Shown here: positions 51,978 through 61,062 of the stretch, one piece after another
How the letters are laid out: every line of letters begins with the position of its first letter
How positions within the stretch are numbered: the first letter of the stretch is position 1
DNA from: an uncultured bacterium
GTDB lineage: Bacteria; Bacillota; Clostridia; Lachnospirales; Lachnospiraceae
DNA: 61,062 nt
Direction: 5' to 3'
Assembly: GCA_947073545.1 (NCBI GenBank)
Contig: CAMTMP010000025.1
Location: forward strand, 1-61,062
The notes under the pieces: generated by a model
Databases searched by the model: none
Seen by the model: only the letters and a program-made list of their open reading frames with translations
What the model was told of the DNA's origin: nothing
Made by a program: the position numbers and the translations under genes

Positions 51978-53453
51978 TTGAGAGAAAAGGTTTTGTTAAT
52001 TGTACCGCACCCGGATGACGAGCTGCTCGTGGGAGGAGGGCTTTTGCGCACGCTCGCGCGGAGCGAAGCGTATGAGGTCTATGTGGTTTATACGACGAAC
52101 GGCGATTTCTATCCGCATGAGGACAAGCTGCGCCTGCGGGAGGCATTGCAGGTGTTGGATGGATTCTGTGGGTTAGAGGAGAACCATGTTTTTTTTCTGG
52201 GCTGCGGGGACGGCTGGAAAGACGGCGGTCACATCTACCATCAGGCGGGACAGAAACCTCTCGTCTCGACAGCGGGGAAAACGGAAACCTATGCGCCGGA
52301 GGGGCTTGCGGATTACCGCTATGCCAGATCGGGCAGGCACAGCGCGTACCGGAGAGCGGATTTCAAACAGGATTTAAAGGACGTGATTGCCGATGTGCGG
52401 GCGGAGATTCTGCTTGTGGTGGATTTTGACGCCCATGCCGATCACAGGGCGGCGTCTTTACTCACGGAGGAATGTCTGGGAGAACTTTTCAGAGAGGATT
52501 CTTCCTACCGGCCGTTTGTGTTAAAACGCTTTGGCTACGACGGCGTGTGGAAAGGAAGACCGGACTTTTTTGAGATGCCGAGGCGGGGGACAGTGCTTGC
52601 GGAGCTTTATCGGACGCCTTATACGCCGGAGGAGGAACTGCGCTTTGCCATGCCAAAGGAATGTGCATTGCCCTATCTTGCACGGAATCCGTTTTATCGG
52701 GCGCTTTTGTGCCACCGGACGCAGGAGGCGTGGCAGAAGGCTGACGAGATCATCAATATCGACGAGGTGTTCTTTCGGAGAAATACGGACAACCTGTTGT
52801 ACGGCGCAGCGATATCCGCATCTTCCGGAAATCCGTCATACCTTCGGGATTTTAAGCTGTTTGACTGCGGCGATGTGACGGCAGAGGCGTTTGTCGCGAA
52901 AGAGTGCGGCTGGAAGCCGGAAGAAGAGGATGAGGAAAAAACGGTACGGATCTGCTTTGAGACGCCGCAGACCGTCGGGCGTATCGCCGTCTACGCGCGG
53001 GGAAACAACAGCACGGACAGCCTGAGAGCCGCTTTTTTCTTCGATACGGATAGTGAGCCTGTGCGCATGGAAGTCAGGGCGGACGGGAAGAGAAACCTCT
53101 GTACGTTTGCGATGCGGGAAGAGGTGCGGGAGATCACACTCCACATAGAGGCATGGGAGGGTGTTTTCTGGGGCATCACCGAGCTGGAAGTACTGCCGCC
53201 GGAGGAGACGAAGCTGCCGGATACTCTGGAAGGTCTGCTCTTTCGGGGAGACAGTTTGAAAATGACCAATATGGTCAAGACACGTATGAGATGGGAAAAG
53301 GCAGTTTTGTCACTCAAAAGAAAGATCTCCCGCTGGCTGCCAAACAGCTATACGCTGCGGCGGTATTATCCGGAAATCGTGGAGAGGCGGTATGTGCCCG
53401 TCCGTTACAGAGCCGCCTATATGGCAGAGTTGTTGAAAAAGAAGATAGAGTAG
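51978..53453 (+). CDS. PIG-L family deacetylase
   Basis: The 491-residue protein begins with the zinc motif VPHPDDELLVGGG (HPDDE near residue 11) and has the partner histidine motif FDAHADHRAA near 152, the signature of metal-dependent N-acetylglucosamine deacetylases. The C-terminal half (about 270-400) is a beta-rich domain like a discoidin or carbohydrate-binding module. The start is TTG behind GGGAGG. There is no signal peptide, so it probably acts in the cytosol on sugar intermediates. Confidence 0.85.
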   Translation: MREKVLLIVPHPDDELLVGGGLLRTLARSEAYEVYVVYTTNGDFYPHEDKLRLREALQVLDGFCGLEENHVFFLGCGDGWKDGGHIYHQAGQKPLVSTAGKTETYAPEGLADYRYARSGRHSAYRRADFKQDLKDVIADVRAEILLVVDFDAHADHRAASLLTEECLGELFREDSSYRPFVLKRFGYDGVWKGRPDFFEMPRRGTVLAELYRTPYTPEEELRFAMPKECALPYLARNPFYRALLCHRTQEAWQKADEIINIDEVFFRRNTDNLLYGAAISASSGNPSYLRDFKLFDCGDVTAEAFVAKECGWKPEEEDEEKTVRICFETPQTVGRIAVYARGNNSTDSLRAAFFFDTDSEPVRMEVRADGKRNLCTFAMREEVREITLHIEAWEGVFWGITELEVLPPEETKLPDTLEGLLFRGDSLKMTNMVKTRMRWEKAVLSLKRKISRWLPNSYTLRRYYPEIVERRYVPVRYRAAYMAELLKKKIE

Positions 53454-53456
53454 CGG

Positions 53457-53488
53457 CAAAGGCAGCCATGTGGAACCGGCTGCCTTTG
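53457..53488. terminator. Bidirectional terminator between the PIG-L gene and purC
   Basis: CAAAGGCAGCC and GGCTGCCTTTG form a perfect 11-bp stem with a ten-base loop between the convergent genes. Confidence 0.8.
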
Positions 53489-53529
53489 TCATCGTGTTTA
53501 GGAACCGGCGAAGTGTTGTGTCGCCGTTA

Positions 53530-54390
53530 TTATAGTTCTTTTCCGGTCAGGAGCGCATACCCCTGCAGATACTTGTCGATCGTCTTCTGTACGATGTCAT
53601 CGGGAAGCGTCCAGTCGTGCCCCTCGTTGGCTTTCAGCCAGTCTCTTGCGAACTGTTTGTCGAAGGAGGGCTGGCTGTGTCCCGGCTCGTACCCTTCGGC
53701 AGGCCAGAAGCGGGAGCTGTCGGGGGTCAGCATCTCATCGCCTAATACAATATTGCCGTCCTCGTCCAGACCAAACTCGAATTTCGTGTCCGCGATGATG
53801 ATGCCCCGGGTCAGGGCGTACTCTGCACATTTTTTGTAGAGGGCGACAGTGTAATCCCGGAGCTTTGCCGCGTATTCCGCTCCCTTTCCGGGGAAACGCT
53901 TCTCCAGATAATCCACGCTCTGCTCAAAGGAAATATTTTCGTCGTGGTCACCGATCTCTGCCTTGGTGGAGGGAGTGTAGATAGGCTCCGGCAGTTTGTC
54001 CGATTCCTGAAGGCCTTTCGGGAGCGTGATGCCGCAGACCGTGCCGTCCTTCTGGTAGCTGGCCCAGCCGCTTCCGGTGATATAGCCCCGGACGATGCAT
54101 TCGATGGGAAGCATGTTGAGCTTCCGGCAGAGCATGCTGTTGCCGTCAAACGATTCCTGTCTGAAAAATTCCGGCATGTCGTTCACGTCCACGGAAATCA
54201 TATGGTTGGGCAGGATGTTATTTGTCATGTCGAACCAAAATTTTGACATCTGGGTCAAAACGGTGCCTTTTTTGGTTACCTGATTGTTTAAAATTACGTC
54301 GAAGCAGCTAATCCGGTCGGTGGCGACCATGATCAGGCTGTCGCCGTTGTCATAGATTTCACGTACTTTTCCTTCTTTGATAGGTTTCAT
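53530..54390 (-). CDS. purC: Phosphoribosylaminoimidazole-succinocarboxamide synthase
   Basis: It joins aspartate to CAIR, the eighth step of purine synthesis. The 286-residue protein has KEGKVREIYDNGD at the N-terminus, the DRISCFDVI block near 26, ECIVRGYITGSGW near 92 and ADTKFEFGLDEDG near 192. ATG 54390 follows AAAGGAACGCC and matches the family start; an upstream ATG at 54450 is not needed. It is alone, away from purL. Confidence 0.94.
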   Translation of the reverse strand: MKPIKEGKVREIYDNGDSLIMVATDRISCFDVILNNQVTKKGTVLTQMSKFWFDMTNNILPNHMISVDVNDMPEFFRQESFDGNSMLCRKLNMLPIECIVRGYITGSGWASYQKDGTVCGITLPKGLQESDKLPEPIYTPSTKAEIGDHDENISFEQSVDYLEKRFPGKGAEYAAKLRDYTVALYKKCAEYALTRGIIIADTKFEFGLDEDGNIVLGDEMLTPDSSRFWPAEGYEPGHSQPSFDKQFARDWLKANEGHDWTLPDDIVQKTIDKYLQGYALLTGKEL

Positions 54391-54453
54391 GGCGTTCCTT
54401 TCTCTTTGTGGATTTTGCGGCCTGCCGCCGCAAATGATTCTTGTCTGCATACT

Positions 54454-54482
54454 ATACTAAACCAATGTAGGAAAATTGACAA
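54454..54482 (-). promoter_or_regulatory. Promoter of purC
   Basis: On the minus strand TTGTCA (54482-54477) and TAGTAT (54459-54454) are 17 bases apart. Confidence 0.6.
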
Positions 54483-54581
54483 CAACATAACCGTATTTTT
54501 AAAAAATTAAACGTGTATTGTGCTATAATAATTTATGTTTGGCTTTCGCAAGTAAAAGGGTAAAGTGTGAGGGAGAGAAGG

Positions 54582-57500
54582 ATGAAAAAGGAAAGAGGAA
54601 AAACGGGCAGACGTATTCTGCTGGCGGCGTGTATGCTGCTTTTGGGAATCGGCATACCGGCGCAGGCGTCTGAGGAGACGCCCACTTCCGGTAAGTGTGG
54701 CGCAAATATTACGTGGACCTACGAGAAGCTGGCTGCCGCTGGGCGGGAAGATGACACGCTGAAGCTGACCGGAAGCGGGGCGATGTACAATTATCTGGAG
54801 AAGAAGGAAGAGGACGATAGGTTTTGGTACGAGGCGCATCCGCCCTGGGAAGGGAAGTTCTTTATCGGGGTCAGTCTGGACGATCGCATTACGACCATCG
54901 GAGACGGCGCTTTTGACAGCTTTTGGCTTTGTGATGTGAAGCAGGGAGAGATCGACTTTTCACAGGACGGGACGATGGTTCTGCCCAAAAATCTGACGTC
55001 GATTGGCAGGCAGGCGTTTGCCAATGCCTCTATTCGGACGCTCTACATCGGACCGGAGGTTCGGACGGTGGGGGAGGAGGCATTTTTTTCCAGTCATATA
55101 AAGGATTTGTTTGTAGCGGGAACCTCTCTGGATTTCAGCAAGGCACGGGATGTTTTTTCCTATAGTCAGTTGGAGACGATCCATGCGCCCAAGGGTTCCA
55201 AGGCGGAGGATTACGCAAAGGCAAACGGTTATGCCTTTGTGGAGTGGGACGGCACGGATTATGGAAAGACGAGCTACACGCTCACACTGGATGCGGGTGA
55301 CGGCGCGTTTTTGCAGACGGCGTCCGCAACGAGCTATACGGTCAGTGAAGACAAAAAGAGGGCTGTGCGGGAGGTGGACATGGACGCCGGTTCCGTGCCC
55401 ATGCCTGATATAGCGCCTGTCTTGGCAGGAAAATATTTCGGCGGCTGGTATGCGGGGGACGAACCTTTTGACTTTGAAAAGCCCCTGAAGCAGGACATGA
55501 CGCTGACGGCAAAGTGGCTGGAGGAACCGGCGGCTCCCGCGCTGACGCTGAAATTTGAGGAGGAATGGTCGGTAACGCTCTCATGGGAGCTGCGGATGGA
55601 TGAGAGTCTGAAAGGATACCGCGTCTACCGCGCCGACAGGGCGGACGCAGAATTTGTCAAGATAACGGAAAATGATTTATCTGCCGACCGCGTTTCTTAT
55701 ACGGACCCTATAGATCAGGAAGATATTCCGAAAAAACAGGCATACCGCTATTACATAGAAGCGGTTTACGAAACGGACGGTGTGGAAAAAGCCGTCAAAA
55801 GCAGCGAGGTATCCTGCGGTGGCATGATCTACAATGCCGACCTGATTGAACAGACCGGCGGCCAATACGTGGGCGTAAAACTGGTGGACAAGGACGGACA
55901 GGAGATATCCTCTTTGTCACTTCACGTGGGAGAGACAAGCGGGGAGCTTTTCGTGGCGCTTGTGAAGAAGGACGGCACCATCGTTCCGTGGGAGGATGCG
56001 GCGGCGGATATTTCGGGGAGCGTCTCCTTTCAGTTTGGGCTTGGGCTGCCCTACCCGGCCAGTTTTCCGAATAGTTATGTAAGCGGAGATATGGCGCCTT
56101 TTACGTACGCCAAAATTCCGCTGGGATATCTCTATGAGTCCTGCGCCAGACTGACGGGACTGCAAGCTACGGCGGGGCAGGCGCTTTATTTTTACGTGGA
56201 GGGGCGGGGCCCGAGATTTCTGATGGCCGTCCCGGTCACGGTGGAGGCGGCGGAGCCGGGGGTGACTTACCCTTCTTACGACGATAAGACAGGTATCGTG
56301 ACGGACGATCTGCAGGCGGGTCTGCAGATTCTCCGTGATGCAGTGAGAAACCGCGAGCAGGGCAAGGACAAAACGGTTTACATAAAGAAGTCGGCCTGCG
56401 ATCCTTCCATAGCAGCGTACAATGCGCTGCGCGAACAGGATAAATCAGACAATCCGTCGGGCGATCCCATGGGCGGTTACATCCCGGACTGGATGGAGGC
56501 GGAATTGTACGATATCAACAAGGGCCGTGCAGGTATGAAGCCTTGGGAGGGGGACTATGCCTTCTATGCGATAAGGGGAGGCAGTTTCCATGCGGACACG
56601 GCATATCCGGAATTGATTTACGGGGAAGAATACTATAAGCTGACGTTCCATGTGGAGCAGTTTACGACAACTGCCAAGCAGGAGGAGGCGGTGGACAATA
56701 AGGTGGCGGAACTCCTGAATGGGAGACTGGCAGGGGTGAAAGGAAAGAGCGAGTACGCAAGAGTAAAGGCAGTCTATGACTTTGTTTCCACATCCATGCA
56801 CTACGATAACAGCAATCCCGTGCATCACTATGCGTATGGCGGACTCTGTAAAGGAAAGGCAACCTGTATGGGGTTTGCCCTGTCTTTCCAGCGGCTTGCC
56901 TCGGAGCTTGGTCTGGAGAGTAAGATTTTGATGGGTATGGACGGTGGCGCGCATACCTATAATCTGGTGAAGATTCAGGGGAAATATTATTATCTGGACT
57001 GCAGCGCGAAGAAGTTCTTGAAAGGCAAGAGCAGTTTTAAAACCGCGCCTTTGCAGGACCGCTATCTTTCCACGGCCTTTCAGACCTATTATATGGCGCA
57101 TATTTCGGACAGCGACTATGCGGGCGGGGCGGATTCCACGATTGCGGACGCTTCGGTCAGGGCGTTGACGGATGCGGAGGTCAGCAAAGTATCCGGCGGA
57201 GCGTTTACTGGCATCGCGGACAGGACAAAGGCGAAGTACACAATTAAGGACAATGTCATTCAGGCGGCGCCTTATGATAAAGCGCATCCCTTGAAACCGG
57301 TTTACTTTGCGGATTCGGATGAGCAGGATTATGTTCTGGCGCTGCGCTTGACGGTAGAGCGGGACAGGATGGATGATAACGGGTCGGTCAGCATTTCCGT
57401 GGGAAGCGACACTGTTTTGTACAAGAAAGCGGACTCCACGCTGAAGGAGGGGTATCTGGATCTGCTCCTTCCGATTGAGAAGGGGTCCGTATCCATTGCC

Positions 57501-60205
57501 ATCGACTTCGATACGGAGGAGGAGAGCGCGTCCAAATATGAGGCGGCGACCTATACCATGGATTTCTCGAAACTGGTCAAGGCGCCGGTTCGGGAAAGCG
57601 GCACGGTGCAGGAGCGGACTGATGCGGTGGAGGAGACCGGAATCGAGCTTTCCAGCCCGATGGTAAGTTATCGGAATCATGACAGAGAGGTGACGGCGGT
57701 TTACGATGCCGTGGCATATTCCCCGGCAATCAACACGGAGAGCACGGGCATTGCGGAGAAGGCGGGCAATTATGCGGCCCTGCGGATCGGTGCACCGGAG
57801 GCAATGCAGGGAACCAAGGCTCTCTCAGACACGACTGCGGAATCTGCGGACTGCATACTCCGCTGGGGGCCGGATAAAAAATATCTGGACTGCTTCTGTA
57901 AGATGGAGAAGGGGAAGGATCAGACAGTTACGATCAAATGGGCGGGCAAGGAGACGAGAACCCAGACCGTCACTTTGCGGGCGCCACAAAACTGTTATAT
58001 GGAAAGCGATGCGGCGGGTATGGATGTGGCGAAAAAGGTTGCATTCAACGGGGTTCCCTCCACGCTCTATGTGGGACAGAGCCAGATCGCCGATGTGAAG
58101 GTGACCAGAGCTTACGAGAAGGATCAGATACAGTTAAGCTTTATCTCGGACGACAGCAGTGTGCTCAGTGTGAACCGTGTGACGGGAGAGATGCGCGCGC
58201 TCAGACCCGGCAAAGCGACGCTGACGGTGCGCGCGGCCGGACTTGACAGAAAGGGCAAGGTCGTTTCGGCCGTCAAAAAGATTACCGTGAAGCAGGTACC
58301 TGCCCCTTCCGGGGTGAAGATCACGGAGATGAAAGATGTGAGCGCAGCGGCCACATGGAAGAAGAATATGAACAGCCGGTGGACAGAGGGGTACGCCGTA
58401 CCTTACACTGACAGCCTTGGCAGCAATGCAAAAGCATGGAAGGCAGCTGTGGAGAAAGCGCTGACACAGGCCGGTCTGGACAAGGGTATGCCGGAGAGTA
58501 TGACTGACGAGCAGAGACAGGCTGTTGAGGCCGGATTGTCCGATGCGCTCTGTCCGGATGCTGACGGGAAGGTCGTGACAGCGAGGGCGCGGACAGAAGA
58601 CGGCAGGCTGGCGTGGGAGAGCGGTCTGCGTACGAATACTTTCTATGTGTTCTATCTGCGGAATTTGACCGAAAACGCGGCGGGGGAGATCAACTGTGCC
58701 GGGTGGATGAGCGGCAAAATCAGGACGAAGATGCCCGTGATCACGAGGATACAGCTTACCGCTTATGACGCGGACGGGGCGGCCGTTTCCTTTAACGATC
58801 AGGAAAACGGCGGTTATGTGTACACGGACCCGACAAACGAGGCGATCCCTGCGGAAGTGAGATATACGCTTTCTGCGGCGGAGGCGTGGCAGAATGATGG
58901 AGAGGTTTATAAGAGCCCTTCCTATAAGAGTACGAACACCAAGGTAGTCAAGGTGACAAACAAAGGGAAACTGAGCCTTGGCGGGCAGGCAGGAACAGCG
59001 GAGATTTATGTGACGGGTAAGGACTCCGGCGGTGCGGTAAGGGAATCCAACAGAATTAAGATCAGAGTGGTAAAATCCCTTCGGACGATCAAAGATAAGA
59101 CGACTGCGTTAAAGCTGGGACAGTCCGTTTCCGTTTGGACGCTTGTGGGATGCGATGTGAAAGGTTCCGCGGATGCGTTTAGGCTGGACAGAGTGGATCT
59201 GGCGGCGATGGTGGACGAACTGGAGGAGGCAGGCGCGGACTGCCTTACGGTGACATACCCGGCGGGAGAGAAGGAGAAAGCGGTGATCACGCCCTTTGCA
59301 TATCCGGTGGACGAAGCCACAGGGGAACAAAAGAAGGGGGCAAGCCTTACCATACCCGTGAAGCTGTATGATAAAGCCGGGGAAGGAAGAAGGCTTCTCG
59401 ATACGAAGAATGCGGTTATCAAGGTCGACGATATGCCCGCTCCGACAATCAGTAAAGTGGCGGTTCTGGATTCTTTCGTGGACATTACCGTTAAGCCCGG
59501 CGCCGTAGTGCGGGAAATGGACGGCCCACAGTATTACCACACGCTGACGCTGACAGACAAGAGTACGGGAAAAGAAACGACCTACCGGGCGCGGACAGAG
59601 GAAAACGGCGGCGAAACGCCGCAGACTGACGGGCAGGAAAACACCTTTACGTACGAGCCGGTCTCTTATAAGAACGGACAGGTATCTGCCTATCGCTGTA
59701 CCATAAACGGTCTGACGTCTGCCACGTCATATGAAGCTGTGGTGACCGCAAACTATCTGCCGACAGTGCAGGAGCAGGCTGCTTCCAGGCCGCCTGTACA
59801 GAAGGCTTCCGGCACGAAGCGGTTTACCACCTTAAAGCCTGTGATCGCGGCGGAAAACAGTATGAAGGTTTCTCTCGTGAGTATGGAGGAACTGTGGGCG
59901 GATGCCAATGCGGCGGGACAGGAAATCACGCATGATACGGCGGTGGCGTTAAGAAACGGGCAGACCTATGCGCTGTACGCGGATGTGGGCGACTATGACA
60001 GGGTCATGGGAACGGACCGCATCAAATGGAGCGTGACCGCTGATCCGAAGGGGGCGGCGACAGTCAGGGCATCTTCCGACAGTTATGCGGCGAGGTGGAC
60101 GAGGATGTGAAGAACGACATCGCTGTGGCGAAGCGTCTGAACATCACAGCTACCACACTGGACGGCATTTTGACGGTCAATCAGCAGGGCAAGGACAATG
60201 TTTGA
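54582..60205 (+). pseudogene. Large secreted transglutaminase-like, Ig-repeat surface protein, frameshifted at its 3' end
   Basis: The main frame (54582-60110, about 1842 residues) starts with a signal peptide (RRILLAACMLLLGIGIPAQAS). Next come a BspA-like leucine-rich segment at about 80-215, an InlB-type repeat near 230-310, an Fn3-like domain near 320-410, a transglutaminase-like core (Cys about 762 in KATCMGFA, His about 789 in GAHTYN, Asp about 805 in YYLDCS) and several Big2-type and Fn3-type domains. Near 60085 the frame runs to TGA at 60108, whereas the -1 frame continues with 41 domain-like codons (GEVDEDVKNDIAVAKRL, ITATTLDG) to 60205. One missing base explains this. An extended -10, TGCTATAAT, lies near 54521. 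No cell-wall anchor is present. Confidence 0.75.
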
Positions 60206-60914
60206 AGCTTATGTGACCAACCCGGGGCTCTACCCGAAACTGGGCGCGGAAGTGGGAGAATATCTCCGCTTCCCCACTACTGCGGAGGAAGTGCAGGCGC
60301 TTTTTGCCCGTATCGGCATAGACGGGAAACGCTATGACGAGTATTTCATCACCAACTATGAGAGCGACGTGCTGGGGCTCTATGACTGTCTGGACGAGTA
60401 TGCGGGTCTGGACGAGCTGAACTATCTGGCGCACCTGCTGGAAGGGATGAATGAAAATGAGATTGAGAAATTCGAGGCGGCTATCGCCCTCGGGAATCAT
60501 ACGGACGGTGCCGGGGACTTAATCAATTTAGCGCAGAATCTGGATTGTTTCGACTTCTATCCCGGCATTGAGGACGAGGAAGGTCTGGGCCGCTATTTTG
60601 CGGAAGAAATGCAGCTTATTGACATACCGGAACATATCCGCGGCTACTTCGACTACGAAGCCTATGGACGGGACATTGATTTAAACGGCATAGGAGGATT
60701 CGTGCCGGGCGGCTATTTATGCGAGAGCGGCGAGCCGTTTATCGAGTATTACACTGGACGGGAGGCCATCCCCACGGAATACCGCATTGCCGGGCCGTCT
60801 GCCTGGAATGAGAAGGAAGAGACCCGCTCTATCTTAGAAACCATAAAACAGTTTAAGGAGGCCCCGCCGGTTCCATGCAAGGATAAGGCGGGGCTTTCTC
60901 ATGAGGAACGGTAG
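60198..60914 (+). CDS. ardA: Antirestriction protein ArdA
   Basis: ArdA mimics B-form DNA and blocks type I restriction enzymes when a mobile element enters a new host. The 238-residue, strongly acidic protein starts MFEAYVTNPGLY and has the LARIGIDGKRYDEYFITNYES block and NYLAHLLEGMNENEIEKFEA that define ArdA. Its start overlaps the last codons of the frameshifted surface gene by eight bases, behind AAGGA. The overlap is unusual for two unrelated genes. Confidence 0.9.
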   Translation: MFEAYVTNPGLYPKLGAEVGEYLRFPTTAEEVQALFARIGIDGKRYDEYFITNYESDVLGLYDCLDEYAGLDELNYLAHLLEGMNENEIEKFEAAIALGNHTDGAGDLINLAQNLDCFDFYPGIEDEEGLGRYFAEEMQLIDIPEHIRGYFDYEAYGRDIDLNGIGGFVPGGYLCESGEPFIEYYTGREAIPTEYRIAGPSAWNEKEETRSILETIKQFKEAPPVPCKDKAGLSHEER

Positions 60915-60915
60915 G

Positions 60916-60938
60916 CTTCGGGCCAACATGGCCCGAGG
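60916..60938 (+). other. Hairpin after ardA
   Basis: CTTCGGGCC and GGCCCGAGG form a 9-bp stem with a five-base loop (one G-U pair). No T-run follows, so it is a weak terminator candidate or an element-specific structure. Confidence 0.5.
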
Positions 60939-60979
60939 TTCTGCCGACCGGAAATAAACAATGGGAAGGAGGGTTTGCA

Positions 60980-61062
60980 ATGCCCGGAGTGACAAAGGAG
61001 CAGGTGGCTGAGGCCAAACAGTGGGATTTGCTTTCCTACCTCCAAACCTATGAGCCGGGCGA
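60980..61062 (+). CDS. CHC2/toprim (DUF3991-like) primase-type gene, 5' part
   Basis: The visible 27 codons start MPGVTKEQVAEAKQWDLLSY and continue LQTYEPG, the usual N-terminus of the toprim/DUF3991 mobilisation-primase proteins found in clostridial conjugative elements. AAGGAGGG precedes the start. The gene runs off the right edge. Confidence 0.7.
   Translation, partial: MPGVTKEQVAEAKQWDLLSYLQTYEPG

Larger units (their letters stand above)
60180..61062. mobile_element. Left edge of a probable integrative conjugative element (partial)
   Basis: ardA and a CHC2/toprim-like primase gene, typical neighbours in clostridial conjugative elements, begin directly at the broken 3' end of the surface protein gene. 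No repeat or tRNA marks the edge, and the element continues beyond the window. Confidence 0.55.

Noticed and set aside
1..61062. CRISPR array
   Set aside because: No regularly spaced 24-40 base direct repeats were seen; the only tandem repeat is the 18-base coding repeat in queH.

Overview
The window looks like a chromosomal segment of an anaerobic Firmicute of class Clostridia, most probably a member of the Lachnospiraceae. This rests on gene content and style: a single-chain clostridial PurL with a fused glutaminase, a siroheme-only tetrapyrrole operon, a stand-alone TrpB2, QueH, strong AGGAGG ribosome sites, sigma-A promoters with 17-base spacers, and clostridial-type mobile elements. I cannot name the genus from sequence alone.

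Layout. 1-5.5 kb holds an OFA-type transporter, a large cyclic-nucleotide-binding-domain protein on the minus strand, a small unknown protein and a TetR regulator. 5.6-17.1 kb is housekeeping: purL, carA, carB, queH and argS. 17.2-17.4 kb holds tRNA-Val(TAC) and tRNA-Met(CAT).

From 17,395 to 32,877 an integrated element sits in the 3' end of tRNA-Met, bounded by an exact 27-bp repeat. It carries a tyrosine integrase, a DUF3800 cargo gene, divergent repressor and Cro-like genes, a replication initiator and a DnaC-like loader, a run of very small genes, both terminase subunits, a coiled-coil protein, a candidate tail chaperone and an intact 1330-residue tape measure protein. No portal, protease, capsid, tail tube, fibre or lysis gene is visible. 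Two copies of a 40-bp promoter-like module precede its packaging and tail blocks. It is either a deleted prophage or, more interestingly, a phage satellite. Behind it lie scraps of older genes.

33.3-45.2 kb starts with a cytidylate-kinase-like gene and mntP, the latter behind a manganese (yybP-ykoY) riboswitch. A long co-directional operon follows. It encodes a three-part flavin oxidoreductase, rhodanese and siroheme/ferredoxin reductase, then hemA, a precorrin-2 dehydrogenase, hemC, cobA-hemD, hemB and hemL. Together these make siroheme from glutamyl-tRNA, presumably for the reductase at the head of the operon.

45.4-54.4 kb has a chemoreceptor paired with trpB2, a secreted DUF5722 protein, an SPFH protein with a ribbon-helix-helix regulator and an operator-like site, a PIG-L deacetylase and purC. 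The right end is a roughly 1.85-kb-residue-count secreted multidomain protein (about 1842 residues, transglutaminase-like core) whose 3' end is frameshifted and runs directly into ardA and a primase-like gene, the apparent edge of a conjugative-type element that continues beyond the window.
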